DNA of 64,000 bases from Labia minor (lineage: Eukaryota; Arthropoda; Insecta; Dermaptera; Spongiphoridae), in the NCBI GenBank assembly GCA_963082975.1, contig OY720344.1:5009580-5073579 (forward strand), given 5' to 3'. The position numbers were made by a program, and so were the translations under genes. Below, one piece after another: positions 1 through 11,877 of this stretch (the stretch's first letter is position 1; the number at the start of each line of letters is the position of its first letter). The notes beneath the pieces are model-generated. The model was not told the DNA's origin, ran no database searches, and saw only the letters and a program-made list of their open reading frames with translations.

Positions 1-846
1 TACATTAAATTAATATTACTAGAATATCCAATATATTTTTGAAATTATATTCATGTCATTATCTTTCTCTTTTCGATTGCATTAACTGACCTTTTTCTTG
101 TTTAAATGGATAAGAATTGTAAATATATAGAAACAAACTGTAAATATAAAGAATAATTAAAATAAATTATAAAAAATATTAATAAAACCAATCCTTAGTG
201 CATTTTATTCCATTTATTTATTTTAAACCCATTTTAGGTTGATGGTCCATTACTGGATCAAAAAGTGGCCCACTACCGAAACTTGCGATTTTCAGATGGC
301 CCACTACTAGAACAAAAAATACATTTTGAAAAAAACTAAAAAAAAATATTTAAATATAAATTAACCGAATGTTTGTGTTGTAGTGATAATTAAAAATAGG
401 TGTACAATATGTTAGCACTTGTTTTGTTTTTATTCTAACTTTTATTATAGAAAAATAGAGTGTTTTAATGACAATTTCTCTTAACATGGCCCACCACTGG
501 TACATTTACCTTAAAGAATCAATTACCTTGCTATTAATTAGACTTAAATATGACTATGGGAATATAATAACATAATATAATGTGAATAAAAATTAAAAGA
601 ATATTAATTTTAACAACAACAGAAATTATCTAGAAGTGATTCTTGTTAAAAATTATTTATAACTACTTATAAGTATACAATTTTTCTAAATTTTAATTTA
701 GCTAATTTAATTTTTCTATCACTTATTAATATCATTTTTGGTATTGATTTGCAATTGCATATTGCATACATTTGTTTTGGTTTTGGTTTCTATTTCATAA
801 TTATTGATTCATGATGTATTATTTACATTATTATTATATGTTAATA
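1..846. other. AT-rich DNA, no gene
   Basis: Apart from the GGCCCACTAC repeats at 240-499, nothing is recognised. Frames are short and saturated with stops. Confidence 0.7.
240..499. mobile_element. Possible hAT remnant with GGCCCACTAC repeats
   Basis: GGTCCATTACTGG, GTGGCCCACTACC, ATGGCCCACTACTAG and ATGGCCCACCACTGG recur over 260 bp. The last ends in CCACTG like an inverted CAGTGG end, and such repeats are common as hAT subterminal motifs. No left end or duplication is visible. Confidence 0.4.
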
Positions 847-1192
847 CAGGGGTCGCCAAAATTTTTAATTTTTCGAAATCTCCATCGATCCCCATAAAGA
901 CCTTAATATTTAATAAATCACCAACAATAAGTAAAGTAGCTACATATTTTTTACTTGTTTTCACTCGAATAAATATATAAATACGTTTATTATTTTATTT
1001 TCTATAAGGAAAATGTTATTCAGTCAATTATAAAAAAAATTTAAAATTTTACATAAGCAGTGGTTTGCGTATTAAGAACTGTTTTTCCTTCGAGTCCCAA
1101 TTGACCTCCATTCGACCCTTTAGGTCAGATCGACCCCTACTGATGTTAAATAGACCTCGGGGGTCTATATAGGCCACTTTGGCGACCTTATG
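847..1192. mobile_element. hAT-like MITE with GGTCGCC ends
   Basis: Starts CAGGGGTCGCCAAAATTTTT and ends CACTTTGGCGACCTTATG, so the GGTCGCCAAA block is inverted at the two ends. The interior has several GACC-bearing motifs (GATCGACCCCTAC, GACCTCGGGGGTC). Flanks do not give a clear 8-bp duplication, so the class is tentative. Confidence 0.6.
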
Positions 1193-2861
1193 AGTAATAA
1201 TTGAAATTAATCAAAATGTATACATACATAATAAAAACACAAAAATAATATAAAAAGAATTTATAAAAAAATGAGAGAATAAGAAAAAAAGAAAAAACAA
1301 ATATAATAGGATAATAAGACGGTAGAGGAATATGAATAACAACATTGTAGATGAAATTTTAGGTGGAGGAATAAAAGTTTATAAAAAAATTTATTTAACA
1401 TTAATTAAAATACAAATATAGTATATAAGTAAGTAATTTGATTACTAAAGTTGATGTAAAATTTCAATGTAATTTTCAAATTAAAAAAAAAATAAAAAAT
1501 AAACAGCATAATGACTTATAAATTTGAGTAAAAATGTTTTTAATTTTTTTTCAAATGAGTTTCTTATCTAGTTAATAATACTTAACTAAATAAAAAATAT
1601 AAACTTGAATATATAAAAATGAACAATTTTATATATATATATTATAAAATTTTTTATATATTTTTATTTTAAATATAAAACATTCTTCTCAATTAGGAAT
1701 ATATACAAATTTTCTCTTTCACTCACTCTCTTTTTAATTCATATATGTATATAGATATACTATACTATTAGTATATCTATATATGAATAATTTTAAATAA
1801 AATACATGCAATATTTTTTTAATAAATGAAAAAGAATAATAATTGACATGTGGCTTGAACGTTGCAATTTAATTTCCTGAATAAAAATAGATTTATGTGT
1901 GTGTGTGTGTGCGTGGTAAGCTTAGCACAGATGTTTTAGCACGTTTTGTAATTATTTATTTATTTATTTATTTTTTTTTTTTTTTAATTCATTCATTCAT
2001 TCTCTCATACCATTTCGTTTATATATTTCCTTAGTCAGCCACTTCAATGTGATTTATAATATTTATTTAATTATTTATTCACAAAATTATATATATAATT
2101 TTAAAGAACAAACATACTGTGTATGTATGGGTTTCATAAATTTTCTTGTAGTATGGTGACGTGAATCCGTTTCCCGTTCTCTTCTCTTTACTCCCCCCCC
2201 CACCTCCCCCACCCACCCACCTCCTAAACCACCCACTTATCCTTCTTCTCACCCATCCTATTCCATCTAACAAGACGGTTTCTTAAAGAGTGAAATGCAA
2301 ATTGTTTTAAACGTAGCAGACGGAAGACATTTGCATTTGGAGTGAGTTTGTTGGTGATGGGGAAAGAAAGGGAAGGGGAATTGGGAGGTGAAGAAGAGTA
2401 GGATGAGGTTTATCTCTTCAGCAACCGACCTAAAGGCGTTAAGGCGACGATATTCAACACAAGGACCCAAACCGACCATTTCACCCCTTCCTCTTACACT
2501 CCCTAAATATAAACAGATAAATCCAGTTATCTTCCAACTGCCAACCTATATATACGTATAGAAGACGACGAAAGGAATTGTATATCCTTTTCTACCCACA
2601 CAACCTTAAACCTGTATATATAAACGAAGCCATTTCACTTGCGATTCACACTTTCATTTAATTTCATCCATATCCCTCTCGTAGGCAAATATTTTATATC
2701 ATACAACATCTAATCCTTTAAAGAAAAAAATAAATAAATAAATTGGATTAAAAAATTGAATTTATTATGATAGAAGCACTTTAATCCAAACATATATTTA
2801 TATATATATGTATATATATATATTCTATTATACATAAATATATATATATATATATAATACT
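1193..2861. other. AT-rich DNA with microsatellites, no gene
   Basis: Contains a long AT-rich palindrome at about 1740-1786 (centre TACTATTAGTA), a GT run (1896-1911), a CCCCACC tract (2192-2222) and a less AT-rich stretch at 2265-2490 with no recognisable protein. The AT tail of the LINE fills 2795-2860. Confidence 0.65.
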
Positions 2862-3480
2862 AGCCGCTCCGAGCGCCTTCGGCGCTCTCCACACCTAGAC
2901 GGAGGCTCCGCCCCCTGTCCCCCCCCCGAGTGTACCTATTCTGAGCTATAACCATCTAACTCCTACCCTGTCCCATCTCTCTCACGTTCCTTCCTACATT
3001 GTCCACCCTGTTCACAATTGGTCTTCCACACGGACGTTTTCCAATCGAACTCCCCACCAATATATTTTTCCTCTCCCATTCTAACCATGTGCCCTGCCGA
3101 TCCCAGCCTTCCCTATTTTATGACCTATATCTAGAGATGCATAGAGGTCATGCAATTCCTTGTTATGCAGTCTCCGCTATTCCCCGGTGTCCTCATCTTT
3201 CTTTGGCCCATAAATGCTGGGAAGAATCCTATTCTCAAATACTCTGAATCTACTCTCATCTTCCAGGGTTATAGACCATGCCTCCCACCCATATAATACA
3301 ACAGAAAAAATAATTGTTTTATATATTTTAATTTTGATCCCCTTTGATAATAATTTCCCGATTGCAACCTCGATTTAATTTCTTTGCAAATATTATTCGC
3401 TCTGATACTAATTATTTTGCATTATCACTATTAATTTCAAACGCCATCACTTTTCCTGCCTCGATTATTTTTTTTATGCT
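2862..3480 (-). pseudogene. Non-LTR retrotransposon 3' end, copy 1
   Basis: On the minus strand a broken frame reads LYGWEAWSITLEDESRFRVF, then NRILPSIYGPKKDEDTGE, then RRLHNKELHDLY, the C-terminal region of an arthropod APE-type reverse transcriptase. The 3' untranslated end follows, with a GAGCGCC-TTC-GGCGCTC hairpin at 2871-2887, and runs into a long AT microsatellite as a tail. Several stops show it is dead. Clade (RTE, Jockey or CR1-like) not resolved. Confidence 0.82.
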
Positions 3481-3749
3481 ACTTTAATTGTTATTAATTT
3501 ATTTAAAAAAAAACAAAGTAAACAAAATAAAAATAAAATATAAAGAGATTAGCATAACACTTAACTACTATAAAAATAATATTAAAAATTATATATTAAA
3601 ATTTAAAATTTAATTATGAGATCAAATTTTCTTAATTAAAATGATTTACTCACATAATCTTAAAAATTAATAGTATTAAATTATAGCCGTGATGTGAATG
3701 CTTTCAAAGTTTAAAAGGCCAATAAGATCAATTGAGATATTGTAAATAT

Positions 3750-3751
<2 letters not shown>

Positions 3752-3793
<42 letters not shown>
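3752..3793. repeat. AT dinucleotide microsatellite
   Basis: About twenty AT units just before dispersed repeat X. Confidence 0.95.
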
Positions 3794-3799
<6 letters not shown>

Positions 3800-3800
<1 letters not shown>

Positions 3801-4560
3801 TTAAATTAATAAAAATAATTTATAGTTACAACTCAATAGTCTTTGATTTTGAGAACTCGACTTACACTCAATGCTTGCTTTTATAACCTATAGTGGACGC
3901 TGGGGGTGGCAATTTGGGTTTTCCCAATAAGAGAAAGCAGATTCCCCTACGTGTCCTCCCCTCCGAGCCCCTAGTAGGGATTAACTTAATTATTTATTAT
4001 ATTTTAAAGGAACAAATCGAAAAAATATTCAAATTTTATATATAGTTTTTTATATATGTTTATTTATGCAGAAAAAATTAATTGACATAATTATTAATTT
4101 AATAAAATAAAATTTAATAATAAAATTTAATTTAATAAAATAAAATTATTTAATAAAATATTAAAATAATAAAAATTAATAAATTTGTAAAAAAAATATA
4201 TAATACTTAAAAAAAATGTGCCTTTGCGAGTTTCGAACTGAGAGTGCAAAGTCATAAGATAACGCCTTAGACCATTCACCCACGAACCACTTTTGTTTGC
4301 AAGTCTCCTATTACGATATATATAGATGTCAAATTATCGCCAGCAGTGCCTCTATGATCTAGCATTGTAACTAAACTATTTTTATTTAAATACCACCCCA
4401 TGGACACACCTTACCAATTAGCGGTTTAATAAAAGAAGTCCCCCCATGCCCTGAGACCTACTGAATATGCATAAAAAATTTCATAAGAATCGGTCCAGTC
4501 GTTTCGGAGGAGTATGAATTCAAAGTTTTGTGACACGAGAATTTTATATATAAGATAATT
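3800..4560 (+). repeat. Dispersed repeat X
   Basis: Shares ordered blocks with 51076-51510: AAATAATTTATAGTTACAAC, AGTGGACGCTG, CAATTTGGGTTTTCCC, TCCCCTCCGAGCCCCTA, AAGGAACAAATCGAAAAA and TTTTATATATAGTTTTTTAT. Beyond those it holds the tRNA-like relic and ends CGTTTCGGAGGAGTATGAAT...TTTATATATAAGAT, a tail style seen in insect RTE-related repeats. The class is uncertain. Confidence 0.6.
4215..4312 (-). other. tRNA-like sequence within repeat X
   Basis: The minus strand has TGGTCTAAGGCGTTA (A-box-like) and AGTTCGAAACTCGC (B-box-like). The T stem cannot pair properly, so it is a tRNA-derived relic or SINE head. About 200 bp further, in the opposite direction, lies GAATCGGTCCAGTCGTTTCG. Confidence 0.55.
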
Positions 4561-4744
4561 AATAAATTAATCAATTATTAGTGGGATTTAGTGAATAATG
4601 ATGACAATAGTTGTGTGCTATATGCTTAAACGTCTACATGTCACTTTATTATATTCTTATTTAAGGTGAATAATCTTTTAAATATGGTTTTTATGGTGCA
4701 ATTTTTCAAATAGTCGATTGTCATTGATTTTGATTGGCACTCGG

Positions 4745-5152
4745 CAGAGGCGGATAAAACGCCGGGCGGACCGGGCGGCCGCCCAGGGCCCACCAGCCCG
4801 AAGGGCCCACCGAAACCTAAATAAAAATATTTCCTTAAAAGAAATTTAACAAAATCTGTTGAGTTTATGGATAATCGGAGTTTAAATAAAACAAGTTATT
4901 CTTGATACAGTTCTTTATTGAACAACAGATCTTTATTCGGTCGTGTTTGAACCCCGACTAATTTAAGAAAAAATAATCAATTTTGGGTCTCGGCGACCAC
5001 AGTAAAAATTATGTATTTTCTACATAAGTACTATATAAAACAGCCTAAATTATAATATAAACAAATTTTGTCTTTCAATTATAATTGTAAATAACAGAGG
5101 GCCCATTTCAATTTTACCGCCCGGGGCCCTCAATCAACTTAATCCGCCACTG
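4745..5152. mobile_element. hAT MITE, CAGNGGCGGAT end type
   Basis: Begins CAGAGGCGGATAAAACGCCG with a GGGCCC-rich subterminal block and ends GGGGCCCTCAATCAACTTAA then TCCGCCACTG. It is flanked by GCACTCGG (4737-4744) and GCGCTCGG (5153-5160), an 8-bp duplication with one change. The 408-bp interior is AT-rich with no frame. The CAGTGGCGGAT end type is widespread among animal hATs. Confidence 0.87.
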
Positions 5153-5160
5153 GCGCTCGG

Positions 5161-5908
5161 GCAAATATCTGTTTTGTTCATGGTCAACAGCGATCTTTTC
5201 GCTCCGAGCCAGACGCTTGGCTTTTATGTTAATAACGCCGAGCAAGCATTGGTGACGCGCCTTAGCCAATTAGAATAGAAAAAATTTTGTTAGTAATAAA
5301 AGAAAAAATATTCATATAAGAGGGCAATCTGGGTTCTTACTCATTTTGCTATTTGTCACCAAGCCATGCCCATGTATGACGTCATTAATAAATAAATAAA
5401 TACTTAAATAATAACCATCAATAAATATAAAAAGTAAAATATATTATTATAATAAATTAATTTCTATTATTATTATTATTATTATTATATATTATTATAA
5501 ATAAATTCAATTTTAGATTGAATATTACTATTACATATTTCACATTGTTGTTATTAAAAATTATTAATTTTCATTACATTTTATTTTGTATTGTTGTTGT
5601 TGTTGTTGTTCTTGTTGTTGTTGAGGCGGACATCATTTCCCTCCACCAAAATTTTCTCTCTCTCCCTTTCAACGTCTTTAAATGATCTTTGACTTTCTTG
5701 AGCCAAATTCTTGACATTTAAAGCCCAGCCTCCCTTTCATTTTTTTTTCTATTAACGACCATCAGAGTGTATTGGACCATTCAAAAAGAAAAAGGGAGAA
5801 GGAGAAGAAAATAATTGCACCATTAAATGCTTTTGGCATGGGATGAAAAAAAGGGGTAAAAGAGAGAGATAGAAAGGAGTGGGCCGGGAGGGTGTAAGAA
5901 ATAATATA

Positions 5909-5945
<37 letters not shown>

Positions 5946-6612
5946 CTAACCTAGCATGAACGAAAAAAAAAATCATGGAATAGAAAAGAGAAAAGGGAGA
6001 AGAGGAATGGCATCATTGCACTTGTTCCAAACAGTTAAACCGCATAACGGCGGCGGCAGTCGACTTTACCGCTCCAACCAACCAATAGACAGCCACCCAC
6101 ACATATGTATATAGAAATATATAGTACAACTGTTGTGATCGTAACCAACCTGAGAGAGTGGTAAATAAATTTAACATTATTTGTGATATTATTCTGACAG
6201 TTACATTAGTAAAATATTGGAAATCATTTACAATTCAATTCATTTTATTATTAAATAACTATAAAATATGTAAAAGAAGAAAAAAAACAAACATTAAAAG
6301 TTCAACATTTTATATAAGAAATTTATATTTAATTAATTTGTTATTTTTTTTTTTTTTTTTTTATTAAATTTCAAATTTATTATATTATAAAATCTCACAT
6401 GAAAAAAATAATTTTTATTTGTATTAATTGAATTAAATAATTATTTAATAAATTTATTTATATATACATGAGGTGTGTCTATATATTTAAATTAAATTTA
6501 ATTAATTAAATTATAAATTAAATATATTTTAATTGGATTAATTAAATAATTAATTTAAAAAAATTAAATTTACAATATAGTATTGTTATTCAATTAAATT
6601 AATTAATTAACA
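5161..6612. other. Intergenic DNA with microsatellites
   Basis: Holds TTA repeats (5465-5500), TTG repeats (5590-5624), an AT run (5913-5943) and a 40-bp AAAAATTTTGTTAGTAATAA segment also present at 12557-12595. The 5980-6150 part is less AT-rich (GGCGGCGGCAGTCGAC) without a recognisable frame. From 6158 the DNA is AT-rich. Confidence 0.65.
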
Positions 6613-6614
6613 TA

Positions 6615-7177
6615 CGAGGTGTGTCTTAAAAAGTTCGGTGAATGGTATGATAAAAACACATAAAAAGAGAATGTTAATTGTAAATACCTTTATTGACCTT
6701 CAAAAAATACTCTCCACTAACCACAACCCACTTCTGACAACGTTCGTATAAAGCTTGAAAAACTGTTGGAGAAGTCTTGATGTGGAATCGTTCACAGAAT
6801 AGCCGTCACAACGTTCAGGCCGGTAATCCACAAGCAGGACACCAGAAAACACTGAACGTGTACGAGAGATGCTAACAAAAGATCGGCGATTGACTCTGCG
6901 ACTAATATCCAAAGAACTGGGTATTAGAAAAGACACAGTCAGTAGTGTTTTCTGGTGTCCTGCTTTTGGATTGCCCGCCTGAACGTTGTGACGACTATTC
7001 TGAGAACGATTCCACATCAGGACTTCTCCAACAGTTTTCAAGCGTTTTACGAACGTTGTCAGAAGTGTGTTGTGGCTAGTGGAGAGTATTTTCAAGGTCA
7101 ATAAAGGTATTTACAATTAACATTCTCTTTTTATGTTTTTATCATACCATTCACCGAACTTTTTAAGACACACCTTG
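6615..7177 (+). mobile_element. Palindromic mariner derivative, copy 1
   Basis: Ends CGAGGTGTGTCTTAAAAAGT and its inverted partner are flanked by TA (6613-6614, 7178-7179). The arms are long: 6615-6853 pairs with 6944-7177. On the plus strand the right arm encodes the mariner C-terminus (FYERCQKCVVASGEYFQGQ, then stop), so the left arm is a second, inverted copy of that same coding end. The 90-base centre (6860-6943) reads VREMLTKDRRLTL followed by RLISKELGIRKDTVS, which resembles the second helix-turn-helix of mariner transposases. The catalytic core is absent. Two more copies of the same design lie at 34879 and 53285, so the rearranged form itself has been mobile. Confidence 0.9.
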
Positions 7178-7179
7178 TA

Positions 7180-7590
7180 TATATATATATATATATATAT
7201 ATTGTATTTACTTATAGAATAATTGAATAAATTATGATTATTTTATTGCTATTATTATTCAATTTTATTATAAATTTATACTATATAAAAATTAATGTTT
7301 GTTAGTGTTTGTGTGAGCGTATTGAATGTGTTGAAATAGAAATACATATGAGAATTTAACATAAATGGTTGGTTACTCAATGACTAAGGACTAGGGGTAT
7401 ATTTATATATATATATATAAATATATATGAATTGGTGGATCGTTGAGAGATAGAAAAGGAATTGGAGTGTGGGAGATGGATGAAGGGTTGGTGTTTGCTC
7501 ACCACCTGAGATGAAGGGATACTCCCCCGAGAAGCTGTTAGAAAGCAATTACGAAAACTGAACTTGGTACGTGAGTACACGGCTTTCAAT

Positions 7591-7622
<32 letters not shown>

Positions 7623-7901
7623 GGCTTACTATGTTGAAACCCCATCACCCATCCCCATTATCCCTCTAAAATTTCTTCTTCTTTTTAATAGCATCTGATT
7701 CATCTTCTAAACTTTTTTCTAGTTATTTATTTTTCTTTTCATTAAATTGATTGGTAAAAAATTTCTCCCTTACACATTTAGAAAGGACGAGTAGAAACTG
7801 AATAAAAATAATCAATATAATTTTTTTTTTTAATGTTTAAAAGAAAACAAAATCTTTAATAAGTATCTAAAAATTCTAATTAAAAAAAATATTTAATTTA
7901 T
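7180..7901. other. Intergenic DNA, no gene
   Basis: An AT run follows the palindromic mariner, and a TATC tetranucleotide array lies at 7592-7620. The rest (7430-7590) is of moderate composition with no family match. Confidence 0.6.
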
Positions 7902-8150
7902 TAGCTTCCTCCCATTCTCTTGGTCCCTGGTTCAAGTCCCGGGCCTGGCAAGGGAATTTCTCTAGCTAGGGTCAATTGGACGAAGACAACCCAGCCTCTG
8001 GGATCAACATTGGGAAGCTACTTGATAAAAAGTAGCGCCTCCAAACAAGAAAATCAGGATAAAGGTTGATAGGACCCGTTCTACTGATCATAGGACACCT
8101 CATCATTTATATAATCAACTTGATAGGTGTATTTACAAAAGTTAGAGGTT
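7902..8150 (+). mobile_element. SINE family A, 5'-damaged copy
   Basis: B box GGTTCAAGTCC at 7929-7939, then GGGAATTTCTCTAGCTAGGG, CAGCCTCTGGGATCAACATT, GACCCGTTCTACTGATCATA and a tail with AAAAGTTAGAGG and a T run. The first tRNA-like bases are diverged, and a 9-bp AAAGTAGCG duplication breaks the middle. Confidence 0.82.
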
Positions 8151-9654
8151 TTTTTTATTTAATTTATTTTTTTTTAATTTATAAAACAGATTCAATAAAA
8201 ACAAATTTATTTAAACTATAATATAAAATATTCTTATTTCCATATGAATAGCTAACTTTATTTCGTTTTATTTATTATCAAGTTCAATTATTGATTACTT
8301 ATTTGCATTGTATTTTAAATATCTCAGACATATATAATGTACTTATTTATATATGATAATTGAATTTAATAAAATTTCTTAAAAATATATAATTAAAATC
8401 ATTGATTTTTTACAAAGATATATTTTTGGATTCATTTTTCTGAACTAATTTAATAAAATTATTTACATTTTTTTTTTTTTATTTAAAGTTTAATATGAGT
8501 ATATATCTACAAGTACCTACACCAATTTTAGATGATGAAATGAACTTGTCGACAAAGTGGTTCGTTCGTTCCTATCCGAAAAAATCTCACTTTCCTAGTA
8601 TTAGTTGATCACGCAATGCCTCTTTAATAAAAAAAATATTTCAAATATAAATATATATATACTTACAATCATAAATGAGAAAAAGAGAGAGGGAAAACAG
8701 AGAATAGAGTATTATATATATAAGTATATATGAAACTTTAAAGAATATAATATGAAATGATTTTTGATTATGTTTAATTAATATATTTTTATTTTATTTT
8801 TTATTTTTTTGTAAATAAAAAATACATTAATTTAATTAATTAAATCAAATATAACTATTATATTCATATAATTCAATTTAATTAAGTAAAATTACACAAT
8901 TTCAATTCCAATTTAGACTCAAATATACGAGCACATAGGTACATAATTGTATTAAAAAAAAAAAAGTAAAAATTTAGTAAATATACAAGAGGAATTAAAT
9001 TTATTGTTACTTTTATATTTAAAAAAATATGTTCCAATCACACAATCACTATTTGCTATTTCACTAAATGGAATAAGTTGTGATTTTTATCACAACCGAA
9101 CCGAACCGAACTGAACCGCCTTCGTCACGAGTTTTATATAAATGTTAAAAAAATAGTGTATATTATGAATATTTTTCAACACATTTCTCTCTTAAGTACT
9201 AATACTAATGAGAATGACTAATTTTAAAAGAGATTACTGTTTGGGAGACTTCCTGAGCATGTAGTAAGCAATGTATAGAAAGATTTACACAAAAACGAGT
9301 TAAGAAGCTCTATTACTTGATATTTGCTGTATTAATTAAAATATTGATTTATTGAACATAACAAAGCACAAAGATCATTACTAATCACATTGAAACCAAT
9401 CAAGACCCCCATTTTTCAAATCTCGTAGGAATTATTGGAATTTAGTTGGTAAGAGATATCACATTCCTTATAAAACCATGAATTGATACCATCATTGGAT
9501 ACCTTTTGCTCTAAGTTTGTACAATTCTTTTAACGAGATTTTAAATTTGTCTCGTTCAGTTTTTTGAACACAGAATCATAAATTTGGAATATAGATAACA
9601 TAAGTTGTTAGAATCTAAAACACTCAATTGATTTCATATTACAAATCAGAAATT
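8151..9654. other. AT-rich DNA, nothing recognised
   Basis: Mostly AT-rich. The part 9180-9650 is less simple (CCCCCATTTTTCAAATCTCG, GGTAAGAGATATCACATTCC) and may be decayed repeat DNA beside the mariner relic, but no protein match can be read. Confidence 0.55.
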
Positions 9655-10160
9655 ATTAGGTTGGAAGGAAAGTTTTGCAGGTTTTAGAGAGTATAAACTT
9701 CAAAACACACAATAACTTCTTTAATAGCAATTTAAATTACTCGAAATAAGGTCCATCCAAATCAACTCATTTTTGTTAACGTGAGACACTCTGATTGATT
9801 TTTTTATAATAAAAATCAAGTGCTTGGGGTTCGATAAAATCAACTAATGCGGTTTCTTATTTATATTGGTTAGAAAGTTTGCCAGATACTTGAAAAGGTG
9901 ATAATCCGTGGGAAAGAGATCAGGAGAGGCAAAATCTGTATATTTAATTTGTTTAATTTCTGGATGTGGACCTGTGAAAGAAACGTAGAGTCAGGGCGTT
10001 GCTGTGTCTCTCCTGTAGAACAATGCCGGCTGCTGCCAGTGTAATTTTCTGTACCTTTAGTCGATTTATTGACAATAGGTCTTTGCTGCTAATTTCTGGT
10101 TAGTTTTCAAAAAGTTGTAGCGGATGACAACAGCTGCCGACCACCATACTGTAACCATAG
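9655..10160 (-). pseudogene. Heavily decayed mariner transposase
   Basis: A mariner-like end, TTAGGTTGGAAGGAAAG, starts near 9658. On the minus strand the segment about 10124-10158 reads VTVWWSAAV, followed by RYNFLKTNQK, LAAKTYCQ, a broken ID..YRKLH block and QPALF.RRDT. These match, in order, the catalytic-domain blocks of Hsmar1/SETMAR-type mariner transposases (VTVWWSA, QLDxMxxxL, QPALxNRxxxxLLHDNARPH). The second-aspartate region is lost. There are many stops; no function is expected. Confidence 0.78.
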
Positions 10161-11875
10161 TTTGTTTTTTTAATGTATTTAGGAACTCCTTAAAGAGCTC
10201 AAGCTTATTCAACTACTATGCAGACAGCTTCTGACTTCAAAAGATTATTTGAGAAATCCATTTATCGTTTTACTATTTTTTTATTTACTTTTCCAATTTA
10301 CTTCAAATTGTATGACTAATATTAAGTACTTCTAACAATTTAAGAATTCCAACAGTTTAAGATGGCTCAGCCAAAAAAATGCGTCGACATTGTATACACA
10401 TTTCCTTTCATCCTTCCAAACAAACGAATACTTTGTTACCATGTCATTATTAATTGTTGTGCATGCGTCCAGCTTTGGACTCGTTTTTTTAATTTTCATT
10501 AGAGAGTTAAATATTACCAAATAGGGTGTTTAAAGAATATTTAAAATGCATATTACACACGCAAATCTCGTATTTTAGGTATCGAACAACGCTCTGATGA
10601 ATACCACAAGACATCCAACTTATCAGTAAGCAATATAATAAAACATAATAAAACAAAAACAAGACATTTATTTATTAATTATAAAAATTAATAATTGTTT
10701 CGTATATTCAAATATTTAACTTGAATTTAATAATTAAATTGAAATAATAAATGTTATATTTTAATTTTTTCAACATCGAAGTAAAAAAAAAGTAACAATT
10801 TATGATAATAATAACTAAAATTATTTAGATTAGATGAGGATTGTTCGTTTTTTTATTTATTTACATGAATTTCATTATAATTATATTAAATTATACAATT
10901 TTAAAGAATAAGTTGGTTGCTTGGTTGCTTGGTTGGTTAGTTAGAAAGTTGAATTAAGTTAAGTTGAGGATTTAGGTTGGTTTTCCTAGTGACGGCGGCG
11001 ACGACGACGATGAAGACGACAGGGCATAAAGAGTAAATGAATTGATTTAACTTTGTGGTCTAGACGATCTAATTCTATGCACTACAGTTGACCCAACCTC
11101 TCATTCCACACACCACTATCTTCCTCATCCCTCATTACTACTCCTCTACTACTACTACTACTACTATTACCAACACTATGTGACTTCTAATGCCATTACT
11201 ACTACTACCACTGTAGAAATATATTCAACCATCGACCGTTCCACTCAACGTTGTCCTCCACCTCCTCCTCCTACTAATACTACTACTATTATTATTACTA
11301 CTACTTCTTGTACTTTACCTCCTTCAAAGTTGAAAGTTGAATTTGAAGCGACCCCTCACGACAACGAAGAAAACTTGTTATAAACTCATATATATATATA
11401 TATATATATTAACAGAGAAACAAAACGGATATATATATATACAAGAACCTGGTTAAGGTTCACTTTTACTATTCGTATTGTTGACACGAGCAGTAGTATA
11501 TATATACTATATATAGTATATATAATAGTAGTAGTAGTAGTAACAAAATACTAATAGCACTAGCAAAAGTACTTGAAAATCACTCATTCTCTCCCCAGTA
11601 GATAAAATTCAACAAACAATAAATCTACTTGAAGACAAATCTTATTTTGCATTGCATGCCAACATGCAAATTAATAACACTCCTTCGACATCATCCCCCC
11701 TTAAAACAACAAAGAAAAAGAAAAAAGATAATAAAGTGAAAAATATTTTAATAACTATTTTTTAGAATTATTTGAAAAAAATCATTAAATTTTTATTTTA
11801 TTTAAAAAAATGTAATTTGTTAATTAAATACTACAAATAATTATAATAAATTTATATTAAATTCCATATACTTAC
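10161..11875. other. Intergenic DNA with triplet repeats
   Basis: A 62-codon minus-strand frame at 10332-10520 is not recognised. CTA/ACT triplet arrays (11146-11300), a GGT-type TTGGTTGC run (10916-10940), a GACGACGACG tract (10990-11020) and AT and TAG runs (11388-11410, 11527-11543) follow. The threonine-rich frame at 11180-11383 is a product of the triplet array. Confidence 0.6.
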
Positions 11876-11877
11876 TA

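Noticed and set aside
1740..1786. AT-rich palindrome as a regulatory site
   Set aside because: Such palindromes are expected by chance in TA-rich DNA; no other support.
4215..4312. Functional tRNA gene
   Set aside because: A- and B-box-like words exist but the T stem does not pair and the acceptor stem is not closed; same for 60713-60775.
9655..10160. A SETMAR-like host fusion gene
   Set aside because: The mariner part is full of stops and no SET-domain sequence is nearby; it is an ordinary dead transposon.
11180..11383. Threonine/proline-rich frame of 67 codons
   Set aside because: Produced by ACT/CTC triplet arrays; both flanks are also microsatellite.
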